Positions 1 through 10,211 of a stretch of 43,129 nucleotides of DNA are shown here, in pieces (the first letter of the stretch is position 1; each line of letters starts with the position of its first letter). The notes below the pieces were generated by a model, which was not told the origin of the DNA, did not search any database, and was given only the letters and a program-made list of their open reading frames with translations. Source of the stretch: Seminavis robusta (lineage: Eukaryota > Bacillariophyta > Bacillariophyceae > Naviculales > Naviculaceae); the NCBI GenBank assembly GCA_903772945.1, contig CAICTM010000905.1, positions 1 through 43,129 of the forward strand. Direction: 5' to 3'. Made by a program: the position numbers and the translations under genes.

Positions 1-115
1 GGGAAAGAGAGAGATGAGCTCGGAGCTGCCAGTTTTTTCTGGGTGTGAACATACAGGCAATGTGTTTTTTCTTCTAACCTGCCAATTTTCATGAATGCTA
101 TTCCGTCTTTACTAG

Positions 116-785
116 GACCCACGCAATGTTCACGGATACATTATTGGTGAGCACGGAGATTCTTCCATCCCTGTATGGTCTTCGGTCCGTGTCGGTGCTC
201 TCCCTTTGTTGGACCCTGGTCAGGAACCCGATGATACACTCAAGGCCATTCACAAGGCGGTTGTGGACTCGGCCTATGATGTCATTAACCTCAAGGGATA
301 CACCAACTGGTACGATACGATACAATACAATGCATACTATCTATTGGTATTGGTTGCTCTAGCTGGCAAGCTAGCTACAAGTGTTTATTGTTCTTTTTGT
401 CGTTGAAAACTCACACTACCGACTCTTACTCTACCGGTACACAGGGCTATTGGCATGTCCACGGCGTATTTGGCCAAAGCCGTCCTCAATGACACTCGTA
501 CCATCGTCCCCGTCTCTACCTGTGTCCGTGGGCTTTACGGTGTCGAAGACGATGTCTTCCTCTCGGTTCCCTGCAGTCTCTCCAGCAATGGAGTACAGGC
601 AAGTCCAGAAAATTGCATGTCAGGGCCGTCACAACGCCATCGTTATGGCAGCATGCCGCTCACAAATCGTTTTTTTTTTAGGTGTCGAAATGTCTTCGCC
701 ACTCACCAAGGACGAAGAGGCCATCTTCCAAAAGTGTGCCAAGGGTATCTGGGAGGTCCAAGAGCCCATTTGGGCTACCCTCTAG
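116..785 (+). CDS. L-lactate dehydrogenase, C-terminal part (5' end outside window)
   Basis: This enzyme interconverts pyruvate and lactate with NAD(H). Three exons are visible: 116-309, 445-602 and 682-785, with introns 310-444 (GT-AG) and 603-681 (GT-AG). Joined, they read without a stop. The first exon begins [10 protein letters not shown] and holds the catalytic histidine in G-E-H-G-D-S. It ends in G-Y-T-N-W, and the second exon continues A-I-G-M-S, as in known LDH proteins. The second exon has the conserved D-V-F-L-S-V-P-C strand. The last exon gives the C-terminal helix ([10 protein letters not shown]) and ends at the TAG at 783-785. The acceptor before 116 is a clear TAG. The N-terminal Rossmann half should lie upstream of the window, and I could not place an exon in 1-115. 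The family call is firm. LDH rather than malate dehydrogenase is inferred from the overall match to LDH C-terminal sequence. Confidence 0.88.
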
Positions 786-2728
786 AAACGAACCATCATG
801 GTGGCAAGCAGACTTCACATAATATATAGATGACCTGAGGGTTCAGTCATTCCCAGCAGCTGGGCTCCACCGCAAGGTTAATTTTTGTCTTGGGAGGAGA
901 CCAGGATTGAAAAAACCAAGTGCTGGCCCACTTCGTTGGGTCATCTCGGAAGTTCTTTTTGGTAGAATGATGGAGTTCAAAGACACCAAACTGTAGATGT
1001 GCTTTTGGACTGTAACATTTAGCTCTTCGTGCTTCGGGCATTATTTGATTGCGTTTCATACTGCACGATCAATCATAGCGATGTAACCTCTTTTCTCAGT
1101 TGGGAAGTTGTTGAACTCCTCCTGGCATATATTATTGTGGGCGTGCACTTTAATACATCTCTTGGGTATCTTGGAAGTTGGAAGAGACAAGGACGTCAAG
1201 AAGGAGCCTATTATGCAGTGAACGAGAGGCTGGCCCTGCAGATGGCATTTCGTAGTTACGACTCGGACCAAACACTTCTTCTCAACTTTTGGTTATGTAT
1301 CAGGTTACGTACCGTCCCTCCTCTAACCTGCAACCTGACAAGTTTCTTCGATCTGTACCTGTGCTCGAGTAACGTGAAAAGCTTACCATTCAGGTTGCTG
1401 CAACCGTACTACGTACCTGTGACTGGGGCCGTCTTGCATTCTCTCACACTCAGATGGGCTTTCTGAGACTCCGAATCGAATCCAATTCAATCGAATCTGT
1501 GCGTTGTACTCTAGTAGCTTGGCTTTACTAGATTGGCCAATCGAATCTGTGCGTTGTACTCTAGCTAGTAGTACTTGCGCTTTACTAGATTGGCTCAAGG
1601 CAAATACAGCAGAGCAGCGCTCGCAAATCTTTTTAGGTCTCTGTGACCTAAGCACGGAAGCTGTTACGAAGGGTGCGGCTGAATGGAGAATAGGTACTGT
1701 ACGGTAGTTATGATTGACTTTGCAACTCAACCTCAAACTCTCGTAGCTCCCGTTTCCCCGATCAAGAGACGTCAAGAAGAAGGGCTTAGGCAAGCAGTTC
1801 TGTAGGACCGAGAAAATTAAATCATGTGAGTGGTTGCAAGGCACCGTGGTATGGAACGGAACCACCACTGCGTGCCAAACAAGGTCTTTCCAAAGGCTGT
1901 ATTCTCTTGCGTTTGGTCAACTTCATGTGGCTGCAGTGCTGCAGTATTGAGTTTTGCACAAGCACGATATATATTATCACTCCGCTGACAGCTTCACTGC
2001 AGCAACTCGCTCCATAGCTCGCTGAGCCAACCCCACACCTAGTATTGCTAGCTCGAGCTACATATCATAGCCCCAAGCCCCCAAGCTCCCAAGCTACACA
2101 GCCACCTTGTAGCACAGCCACGAGCCACGCTTGCAAATCTTACATGGGGGCCTGGACCCGGGGACGACGCAGCAAAAGTCGCCACTGTGTCTTGGAGTTT
2201 TACCGGTACAGCTACGAGTGCACTTACTTGCTCTGCGCGTACGGCCCATAGCGATACTGTGATCGATACGGTGGTTCCATTTTCGGTGGTGGTTCCACTG
2301 TAGAATGGAGAACACTTCCCTGTAAGTTTACCTCAATGTGATATTGAATCCCACAACATTCGTAACCACTGAGGTCATGGTGCAGTTAAAATGTTCAAAT
2401 GTGTATCGGTACTGTACTGTAGCTGAGTAGTTTTACTTGATGATAGCGCGGATGCCTTTCGAAAGAGGGCTGAGGAGCACGATGACTTAGACACCTTTAG
2501 TGTTGTGGCTGAGAGAAGAGATTTACACGGACCAAAATGCACGATAACGCAACAAAACATCAAAACATCCTTGTGGCTGAGCTATCAATGCATCCACAGC
2601 CTCGCGAAGCCATCGATCACCCAAGATCTTCCTTGCCATCATCTTCTTCATAAAATTCAAATCCTAAAAATTCGAAAACACCAACCTCGAAAAATACGCG
2701 CTCAACTACAAAACTCTATCTAGCAAAC
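786..2728. other. intergenic stretch without a supported gene
   Basis: Only short overlapping ORFs on both strands are present, with no family match that I recognise. The one clear structure is the two-unit direct repeat at 1489-1596, listed separately. The last 100 bases before 2729 are A/C-rich and look like the leader of the hydroxylase gene. Confidence 0.6.
1489..1596. repeat. two-copy tandem repeat, about 50-58 bp units
   Basis: The unit starts with AATCGAATCTGTGCGTTGTA and ends with TTTACTAGATTGG. The first unit spans about 1489-1537 and the second about 1538-1596. The second unit carries a small CTAG-type insertion in the middle. Confidence 0.8.
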
Positions 2729-3659
2729 ATGAAGATCTCTGGTTTCCTCCTTTCCGTCGCAATGGCCGCTCCTGCCGTGCTGTCATTTTCAACCAACACT
2801 CTTGCTGCTCGGAAATTGTCGCCTTCTCCTTTGTCTGCATCCTTTGCTGGAGGATGACTTTGGTGTGAACCCATTCAAGAAGTTGCTTATGGAGAAGGAA
2901 GAAACGACAAACCGTTGGGATCGCCTGGAATCCCTCGCTGCTGCTATCCAAGAGGCGAATCCAAACAAGGGTGGTATGATCAGCTTGCAAGCTTTGAAGG
3001 CAGAAGACCCAGAAATTGTGGAGGAGTTGCAGGCGACCGGTGTCCAATTCACCACACCCAAAACCATGCAGGAAGTGATTGTCGGTTACCTCACACACGG
3101 AGCCGGTTGGTTTATCACTTCTGTGTTTGCATTCACTTGCCTTTTCCGACTCTTTCTTTGCGGCACTCCTCTCGGCTTTGCCGATTTGATCGCGATTCCA
3201 ACTGCCCGCTTGATGTGGGAAGTGCAAGAGTGGGCCGTCCACTCCCGTTGGTTTCATGGGGAAGGAGACGGCCGTGCCATGGACTTTTTCAAGAGCCACG
3301 ATCGTCACCATGACCTTCCCTACTACCATCTTTCTGTCGAGTCCCTGCGAATTAGCGCGGTTTGGTTTCACGTTGTTCTGGGCATTTCATTCGGTGCTGT
3401 GGCTCTTGGCGCCCCTGCTGCCATTGTGACAACCTGCTTTGCAACGTATCAAGCCAGTGCCTTGGTCTATTCCTTTCTGCATGCTGTTTGCCACTCGCAC
3501 GTTCCTGTGACGGGATACCTAAAGGAATGCAAGGAGAACCACATCAAGCATCACGTTTCTCCTACTCACCACCTCAACATGGGACCCAACCGTATTGATC
3601 AGCTCATGGGCACCGACTCCTATGAAGCACGCAACCGCATGCAAGGGGTCATCGAGTAA
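2729..3659 (+). CDS. plastid-targeted fatty acid hydroxylase superfamily protein, with a frame break near 2855
   Basis: This belongs to the membrane di-iron hydroxylase/desaturase superfamily. The histidine clusters are all present: H-S-R-W-F-H-G, H-D-R-H-H-D-L-P-Y-Y-H, H-A-V-C-H-S-H and H-I-K-H-H-V-S-P-T-H-H. They are spread over the last 150 residues between hydrophobic segments. The start at 2729 gives a signal peptide (M-K-I-S-G-F-L-L-S-V-A-M) followed by A-V-L-S-F-S, the diatom ASAFAP-type plastid import site with phenylalanine after the cleavage point. That reading meets TGA at about 2855. The hydroxylase domain continues in the +1 frame from D-F-G-V-N-P-F to the TAA at 3657-3659. Skipping one base at GGA-TGA-C would join the two. 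No intron of plausible size fits. The alternative is the Met at 2802 in the hydroxylase frame, which lacks a targeting sequence. The substrate (carotenoid, sterol or lipid) cannot be told. Confidence 0.75.
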
Positions 3660-6600
3660 TTGCGAGGGAGTCATTATTGCGACGGAGTAAATATCTATGT
3701 GTATCTCAAACCACCAAATCAAACCAAAGAAGTATCATTACAAATTTCATATGATCTAATAAATATAAAGCACACACACAATCATTTCTATAAGTTACGT
3801 CTCTTCAGTGCACCCGTTAGCAGCTGTTTTCGGGCTGTTTTCAAAACCCACGGCGGTGGTTGGCCCTCGAACAGGTTCCTATAGAACTCCTACGCCCCCC
3901 ATCAATTATTTCCTGCGTAGCCCACATTTTGATGTGCAGGTTGATGGATTTCTTGCAGAAAATAGTGGTCTGGACTTGAGCAACGCCGGTTCTTCTAAAG
4001 GCGGGGAAGATGTTTCCTCGTGTATCAAAGCTGTGGAAGGATTTCTTGGCGCTCAAACCAGATCTTACCGGAAAACGTAAAGGTGTCCTTATTCTTAGAT
4101 ACTCGTAGAACTCGTAGTCTCGGTTGGAATTCTTGGAATTCTTCATCGTATGTTTCTATTAGTGTTGTATTGTGATACGATGTACGACGTACTGCTCCAA
4201 AGGCATTGTTGCCACTTTGGCAGCAACATGCAGCTTCGATTGACCATTTTAAAAACTGATTGAAAAAGTGAGCAGAAGAAAGTCAGGTCATAAATGAACC
4301 CGTTGGAACATGACTCGGATTGGGGAACTTCAAGTCATCGTCGTCTGCGCATCCCATGGCATCTCAATTCTCGATCGCCGTGCCCTCGCCGGCCTCCATG
4401 GCTCAGGAGTTTGTTGCTGCCCCAAACAAAGAAGACAGCACTCCACTTTAGCTATCGTAGTCTAGTCTAACTAGACTGATGTACTCTACGGTATCGATCA
4501 TTGGCCTCTGCTTTCCTCTGATTTCCATCTCTTTTGGGTGGCTCGTCCTTTGCTGGCCCCTCACATACAGTAGTGGACTTTGGTCAAACCACACCAGCAA
4601 AAGTGTTCAGAATCCAAGGATATGGTCAATCTGTTTGGAACTCCCTACCGTAGGTACAGTACGTTGTGGTCTGCGGTTGGCTGCTAGAAAGCACCACGGT
4701 ATTGATCGAACATCCATTGGGGAGTTGCTTATCTCTGCTGACCATGAAATGAAGGCAAAACCAAGCACACAAAAAAAAGATAGAAATCGGGCGAATGCCG
4801 GCCAAGGCTCCCATGATATGCTGCGGGTAGTGCATGTACATGTATCAGCAAAAAAGACAACAACACCAGAAAAAGAGTCTGGAGCTAGCTGACTCTGGTC
4901 TTTGGTGTAATACCAACAATAAGACCAAGCTCAAGCGGCCTTGTATTCGAGGAGATTCGATTCAGGAGCGACTTTCCAGGCTTTTTCGCACAGAGTGAGG
5001 AGGTTTTACGAAAGTCATCGATCGGCAACCATGTCGTCATCGAGGTAGCAGTCGATAGCTGGAGCCGCGTGGATGGAAGTGCTGGAATCGAATCGTTCAA
5101 AGTGTACGAACGCAGAAGACCTCGCCAGGTGAGAAGCCCCCTTCAGCCGGAGAGCCAGTTGCGGAGCCACCAATCTGGGAGAACAAAAGGGTTTGCTCTG
5201 TGACGCTGCTGAGTACGGTACGCTTTGCTAGTGCTCGTTGTTGTCGTCCTTCCCGAGTTGCATGTACACCTAAGCTTTTGAGCGGCTAAGGTCCTCGAAG
5301 GGGAGAAATTGTGACAGTTGCGCCATTGGCTCCTTTTCAATATTACGCAAATCAAAAATGTCTGGCAATAGTATACGAACTTGCCCCGCACAGCACCAAT
5401 ATTTTCAGCAACTCTCATCGTGTCCTTCGTTTGCGTCTGCAATCGTACGGGTAAATCGTACTCTCATGCCCATGTAGGTTCTTAACCCCATGAAGTTGTC
5501 ACATCACGCCGCCAGTAGTTCATGCACTCCGCAAGGCAATTCTGGCGCACTACCTCCACCCGAGTGTGGACCAGACAACCACACGACAGAGCCTCTCACC
5601 TGCCCACCTACACTCCACCCTAGTCAGCCCACTTTGTGATGTTCTCTCTGATGTCTTTGCCCCTTTGTGGATGCCATACTCATGGAAAGAAGTTGCATGA
5701 AGATGATGGCAATCATAGATCTCCTATAGCTCTCTATGCCCCAGCACAGCAATGTATCCCCTGATGAGCCTCCTGTTCACTTGCCACCTAAGTACTAGAA
5801 CCATTCCACTGTCCATCACAGTACCTTCAAGTTCCTCCATCTCCATCCATCAGCTCCAGCTCTGGCTCCCCAGCTCCTCCTGCACCTCTGCCTCCTCCAC
5901 TTGCAGACTCCTTTTCTGCTCCACCCTCTATTTAGACCTCCTCCCTCTCCTCTCCCCCTCCAGTGGCCCATTTGCAATATGCATGTCCTCCACCCCCATG
6001 TATCCATCCAGCCCCATATATCTAGATCTCCCCAACCCATGTTTTCTGCAGGGTTGGTCTGTCAAAATATTGGTCCAACACAACTCAGTGGTTAAACATT
6101 TTGAAAAGTAGAAATTATAGTGGGATCTACAGAATCATTCCCAAATTAAGTTTTTCTTGGGAGGCATAATTTTGTACCATGCAGCCTTTGGTTTGAAGGT
6201 TGTTCCTCTTGTTTGTAAGGTGTTGAAGATGTTGTTGTTGAGGAGACAAGGAGAGAGCCCCTCCTGATGTAGCCTTGGTTGTAAAGCCACTAGGGTTAGA
6301 GATATGAGATCCCACCAGTCTCATTGGATCTGGAGCAGTTCAGTTACCCAAGTGACACTCTCAACTCCTTTCCTGTGCCATCATTATATTCCAAACCTGA
6401 AACAGCCCCAGCTGGAACCAGAATGGGAATTATGGTTAAGGCTACAAACAAACCAAGGTCACCATCACCTCTGGCATCCTCTGTTTAATCAGAGTTCACA
6501 CATCAACCTATTCCCAAGGTCATTATCCAGCCAGACCAGCAACTTAGCCCTCATCTGGTCAGAGTTCACACATCATCCTGTTCCCAGAGGCTGGCTCTCC

Positions 6601-7155
6601 CTTTGGGTCCATCACAGTCCCAACCCCTCGTCCATCACTGGCCTTTATTTCAGGGGCAAACCTCTAGCTAGATACTCCAGGGCCCACCACCTCTAGTCCA
6701 TCACAATGCCAACCCAAAAGTCCCACCCCACAACCCACTACTACACTAGAACCAAGGCCAATTGCAGGGCCCACACCATGCATGGCTAACAAAACAAAAA
6801 AAACTGAACATCTAATAACGGATTCAGACGAGATGTGCTTGAGGACGACCCACGAGCCGAGGCCCGGGGATTTCCCACAGTCAAGTCTGCTCACCGGCCA
6901 CACTGGCCCCCTGAGAGGGTGCGACGCCTGTTAGCTATCTAAGGATTTGTACACTGAGGTCGGAGCCATGATTTACAACAAATCACAAGCTCTTTGTTGA
7001 AGAGAGTTGGGGTTGGTAAAGAAGTTTGAAGGGGGTAGGAGGGGTAAGGAAAAGGGATGGTAGGAATGTCCAACTATCCTGTTTCCAGGGCTGTGGTGTA
7101 GCCATGCATGGCTAACAGTACTGGTACCCCCTCCTCATCCATCACAGTCCCAGCT
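3660..7155. other. intergenic stretch without a supported gene
   Basis: No conserved ORF is recognisable. From 3750 to 3770 there is an A/T-rich AATAAATATAAA that could serve the upstream gene's 3' end. Between about 5740 and 6060 the plus strand is strongly C/T-rich, which creates Ser/Pro-rich pseudo-ORFs. Between 6480 and 6600 a CAGAGTTCACACATCA phrase occurs twice, about 70 bp apart. Another phrase, CCATGCATGGCTAACA, occurs at about 6776 and again near 7102. Confidence 0.5.
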
Positions 7156-7160
7156 CAGCC

Positions 7161-7302
7161 TGTTAGACTCACTAAGCTCTCTAGTTTACCATTGTCTTGC
7201 TATTGAGATACTACTGAAAAAAGTGGATGTGCTCAGTTTTTCTACTGGGAAATTCTAGTACTGAGGTAAAGGGGCTGAATCCCTAATCGCGAATCCCCAA
7301 CA
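7161..7302 (-). repeat. 3' LTR (element orientation) of the gag-only retrotransposon
   Basis: The LTR is 142 bp long, begins TGTTAG and ends CCAACA on the plus strand, so it has the usual TG...CA ends with a short inverted TGTT/AACA. It matches 9431-9576 along its whole length. Confidence 0.92.
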
Positions 7303-7361
7303 CACTCCTGTGGTCGTCGAGCTTGTCCTAGTTGTCAACCATGCTTACTTACTTACTCTGC

Positions 7362-8705
7362 TTAGTCCTTCTTCGATGAACGGACCTTCTTGTCCTGCCG
7401 TGACCCTCCTACTGAGTGCCCTGTCCTGTGGCAGTTATAGCATTCCTTGTCTTTCCAGTACTCGCTGTCGAAGGCTGTGTTTCCGCGGCCTCTTCCTCTG
7501 CCACCACCCCGTCCTCTCCCACCTTGTCCTGTCTGAGCAAAGGAGCTTCTGTGGGAAGTGGACTGTCGTGGGGTGTTACTCTTGGTGTGTTTGTCCAAGA
7601 GGTGTAATACGCCATGAATAGTATGGGGATAGTTGTCTGTGCCTTTGGCAAAGTCATCCCTCAGGTTCTGTTTAAGTTTGTTGTTCTCGGGTGAACTATT
7701 TGTTAAGAAGATGTAGCTATAGTACCTTTCTTCAGCGTAATCCATGACTTTCTGTTGTTCCTCACTTGTGAGGTCGGCGTAATCTTTGTTGAGAAGTAGT
7801 CTAGCCGTATCCAGCAACGCTGCATCGTGTATCTTGGAAATACCCACGGATTTTGCAATGTCCCTTTTGGTGGTAAATTGCTTGTGGTATTCATAAGCCG
7901 TAAGGCTCCCTTGGTGGAAATTCATCAATGCCTTTTCCTGTTGGTAGATGGTGTGGTACACGTAGTTATCGTCTGTCTGGGCCATGATCGTCTTATGGAT
8001 CATTTTTCGTAGCTCCAGTGGGTCGCATTTTAGCAGAACGGCCTCGTATTCAGTGTTCTGCATCATCTTGTCCTTCAATAATCGGGTGCACTGCCCGAGG
8101 ATCAAGTTGAATGCTTTGCCCCTCTTCTCTTGAAGTTTTGCCAACCTAGTATGGTAGGTCTTCATGAGTCCTCCATACAGTGTTTTCTCGGGTCCCCGGA
8201 GTTCCTCTTCCGGTGGGTCGGCTATGGCTGCCGTAAGGTCGGCTATTTCATTAATGAGTTGTGCTTTTTCTATCGTTAGTGTGTGTAAGCTACCGAGAGT
8301 CGGATCATTGGTGACTGCGGCTATCTCTGCTTCCAGTAGCTGTAGGCTTGCTTGGGTTGCCGTTAGGAGACGACGGTTGTTCGCAGCACGTCGTACCTTC
8401 GCCGTTTCAAGCCTGTTCCGGGTCTCCTCTGAGTATTCTGGTGGTTTCAACACTGTTTGTGTCAGGTTCCGGAGCTCATTCCCGATGTCATCACCTATCT
8501 GTTGTCCAACGTAGACGGTGATCTTCTCCCATGTTCGTATTATCTGGTCTGCTGTTCCGGATCCAGATGTACCGAAGTCGAACACATGGTGGTCGAGGGC
8601 TTTGCATGAACCTGTTTGCCTTCTCGTCGAGGATGGGGTGGATCTTCCTCGCCCTCCTCGTCCTCTGCCGCCTCGGCCACTTCTTCCTCTACCTCTACCA
8701 CTCAT
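7362..8705 (-). CDS. Gag-like structural protein of the LTR element, 447 aa
   Basis: This is the likely capsid/nucleocapsid protein of the surrounding LTR element. Residues 2-25 are an Arg/Gly-rich stretch. A long helical middle part follows, with a Leu/Glu/Ala-rich region at about residues 100-220 and a capsid-like segment at about 220-370 (for example L-M-N-F-H-Q-G-S-L-T-A-Y-E-Y-H). Near the C-terminus there is an RGG box, then a zinc-knuckle-like C-Y-N-C-H-R-T-G-H-S-V-G-G-S. A retroviral knuckle is C-x2-C-x4-H-x4-C. Here the last cysteine is replaced by serine, so metal binding may be weakened or lost. The protein ends soon after with a basic tail and does not run on into a pol frame. I identify it from layout, composition and the knuckle, not from a close family match, so copia versus gypsy origin is open. 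Confidence 0.8.
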   Translation of the reverse strand: MSGRGRGRSGRGGRGRGGRGRSTPSSTRRQTGSCKALDHHVFDFGTSGSGTADQIIRTWEKITVYVGQQIGDDIGNELRNLTQTVLKPPEYSEETRNRLETAKVRRAANNRRLLTATQASLQLLEAEIAAVTNDPTLGSLHTLTIEKAQLINEIADLTAAIADPPEEELRGPEKTLYGGLMKTYHTRLAKLQEKRGKAFNLILGQCTRLLKDKMMQNTEYEAVLLKCDPLELRKMIHKTIMAQTDDNYVYHTIYQQEKALMNFHQGSLTAYEYHKQFTTKRDIAKSVGISKIHDAALLDTARLLLNKDYADLTSEEQQKVMDYAEERYYSYIFLTNSSPENNKLKQNLRDDFAKGTDNYPHTIHGVLHLLDKHTKSNTPRQSTSHRSSFAQTGQGGRGRGGGRGRGRGNTAFDSEYWKDKECYNCHRTGHSVGGSRQDKKVRSSKKD

Positions 8706-9415
8706 CTTCTATGCTATGGTAGGTGGACTATTGTATTGTTTCTTTTTATTTTTGTAGACTAGCTCTTTATTTTAAGGTCTCGTCTAACTACTTATTCGTC
8801 TTTCGGCTATGGGGCGATAAACTTCAAATTATACTCTTGGCTAGAGAGTATTAGATCTATAACTAAGGATCTTGCAAGGGCAGGCGCGATTGCTTCACAC
8901 TGGGTGCGGTCGTCAGCCTTTCCAAACCCGTTTCCTTGTTGATTGATCCCTTGGTTGGGTACCCGTCCGTGGTCCCTGCGCTGGCACTATGGCGTATGCG
9001 CTCAACAGTGATTGTTGGTTTGGCCGTGACAGTTCCGACTGGATGCTGTTGGCTCTTCTCCTGTCAGTAATCCTTGTGGATTCTACCGACGAAACTCTTC
9101 CTGCCGACGAAACTCTTCTCGGCTTGGATTTCGGATCCGTCCTCGGATCCTCTGCCTTCAGTCCTGAAGGACTCCTCTTGCTGTTGCTGTCGATGCTTCG
9201 ACAGTCTACTGGTCTTCGGTCTTGTATCGATCTTCGGCACGACGGTTGCGTCGTCGTCGATCCGTAGATGTGCTTCGCGTCGTCGTCGACTGATCCTCGC
9301 GATGTCGTCGACGGTCTTTCTTCGTGCTGCCGAATGCCTCGATGCTTCGGCAGTCTCGATCGGGACAGACTCCTCTTCTCTTCGATACACCGACCACTGC
9401 AATATCGATAGCAGT
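8706..9415 (-). other. untranslated leader of the LTR element
   Basis: About 700 bases lie between the primer-site region and the Gag start. There is a 112-codon minus-strand ORF (9402-9064) with a doubled K-S-F-V-G-R motif and many Arg/Ser residues. The stretch is rich in CGTCGTCGTCGA repeats, so this ORF may be a by-product of repeat composition and not a gene. Confidence 0.5.
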
Positions 9416-9430
9416 ACTTTTTCAGTAGTA
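9416..9430 (-). promoter_or_regulatory. candidate self-priming primer-binding site of the LTR element
   Basis: On the element strand the 15 bases directly after the 5' LTR read TACTACTGAAAAAGT. They are perfectly complementary to an LTR-internal segment (9493-9479, element strand ACTTTTTCAGTAGTA), with no gap between this site and the LTR end. I see no match to the usual tRNA 3' end (TGG...) there. The fission-yeast Tf1/sushi group primes reverse transcription by folding the 5' end of its RNA onto such a site. Self-priming here is inferred from that precedent. Confidence 0.65.
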
Positions 9431-9576
9431 TGTTAGATTCACTAAGCTCTCTAGTTTACCATTGTCTTGCTATTGAGATACTACTGAAAAAGTGGATGTG
9501 CTCAGTTTTTCTACTGGGAAATTCTAGTACCGTACTGAGGTAAAGGGGCTGAATCCCTAATCCCGAATCCCCAACA
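9431..9576 (-). repeat. 5' LTR (element orientation) of the gag-only retrotransposon
   Basis: The LTR is 146 bp long with TGTTAG...CCAACA ends. Compared with the left LTR it has T for C near its start, one A fewer in the A run, an extra CCGTA, and C for G near its end. Confidence 0.92.
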
Positions 9577-9581
9577 CAGCC

Positions 9582-10211
9582 ACCCAACTCAACTCAACTC
9601 AACTCCAAGCCCAATAGCATTGCTATAGCTAGAACTGCAATCTGGCACTGACACCAGTGGACACAATCTCAACTACCCTACTAGCTAGCTAGCCTGCTAG
9701 CACTGAGTGAGTCCAGATGGGTTCGAAGTGCATATGGTTTTGCTTATGTTTTCATTCACCTTCTTTCAACACTCTGGGTTTTTGCACTGGAGGGACATCT
9801 TGTTTTGACACTGGCAACAACAGTGGTTGACCACTCGAAACCAGCCTACCGGTATTGCGAGCTCCGGCATTGCTGGTTCGTGCCTGCTTCAGCTCCCAAA
9901 AAGCTCGGTTGTGGACGTTTTGTGTCCCGCTTCAATGACATCTATCTCCTGTGATTCGTGAACATCATCCACAACAATCCCTGCTGATCCCGTGGCTTCT
10001 TGAGGAACAGTAAGACTTAATTTATTAAATCCTATAGTTTGCAGAACAACAAGGAACAGCTATGGTACTGGTACTGGTACTGGTACAATACCAAAGTCCT
10101 GAGCAAAAGGATCCATTCGTCGAAGATCCATTCTCACCACGCTTTGCTCACAAATCAACAAGAAAACTATACAAAATACAAAACCAACAAAATCCCCTAC
10201 ACTCTAAAAGA
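9582..10211. other. intergenic stretch and leader of the oxidoreductase gene
   Basis: A short CAACT tandem run lies at about 9584-9602, with GCTAG-rich sequence near 9680. Bases 10060-10211 keep an open frame with the gene downstream but encode low-complexity, unconserved residues and are taken as 5' leader. No other gene is visible. Confidence 0.6.

Larger units (their letters stand above)
7156..9581 (-). mobile_element. gag-only (non-autonomous) LTR retrotransposon with target site duplication
   Basis: Two direct LTRs (7161-7302 and 9431-9576) bound about 2.1 kb. The 5-bp CAGCC flanks both sides (7156-7160 and 9577-9581), as expected for integrase-mediated insertion. The element lies on the minus strand, so its 5' LTR is the right-hand one. 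The only long ORF inside is a Gag-like protein (8705-7362). No protease, integrase or reverse transcriptase is present, and the internal region is too short to have held them. This layout matches the TR-GAG type of non-autonomous LTR element. The LTRs differ by two substitutions, a one-base A-run change and a 5-bp indel, so the insertion is fairly young. Confidence 0.9.

Noticed and set aside
1383..1868. 161-codon minus-strand ORF
   Set aside because: It runs through the 1489-1596 tandem duplication, has no recognisable domain, and overlaps equally long ORFs on the other strand.
2845..2860. Tiny intron explaining the frame break in the hydroxylase gene
   Set aside because: The only GT...AG pairs nearby would give introns of some 20-35 bases, far below the 67-168 seen elsewhere in the window.
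5752..6111. Ser/Pro-rich plus-strand ORF of 119 codons
   Set aside because: It is explained by C/T-rich composition; other frames over the same bases are also open.
10062..10211. 50-codon N-terminal extension of the oxidoreductase
   Set aside because: It begins with a GTACTG repeat, has no targeting features, and places the FAD motif unusually far from the N-terminus.
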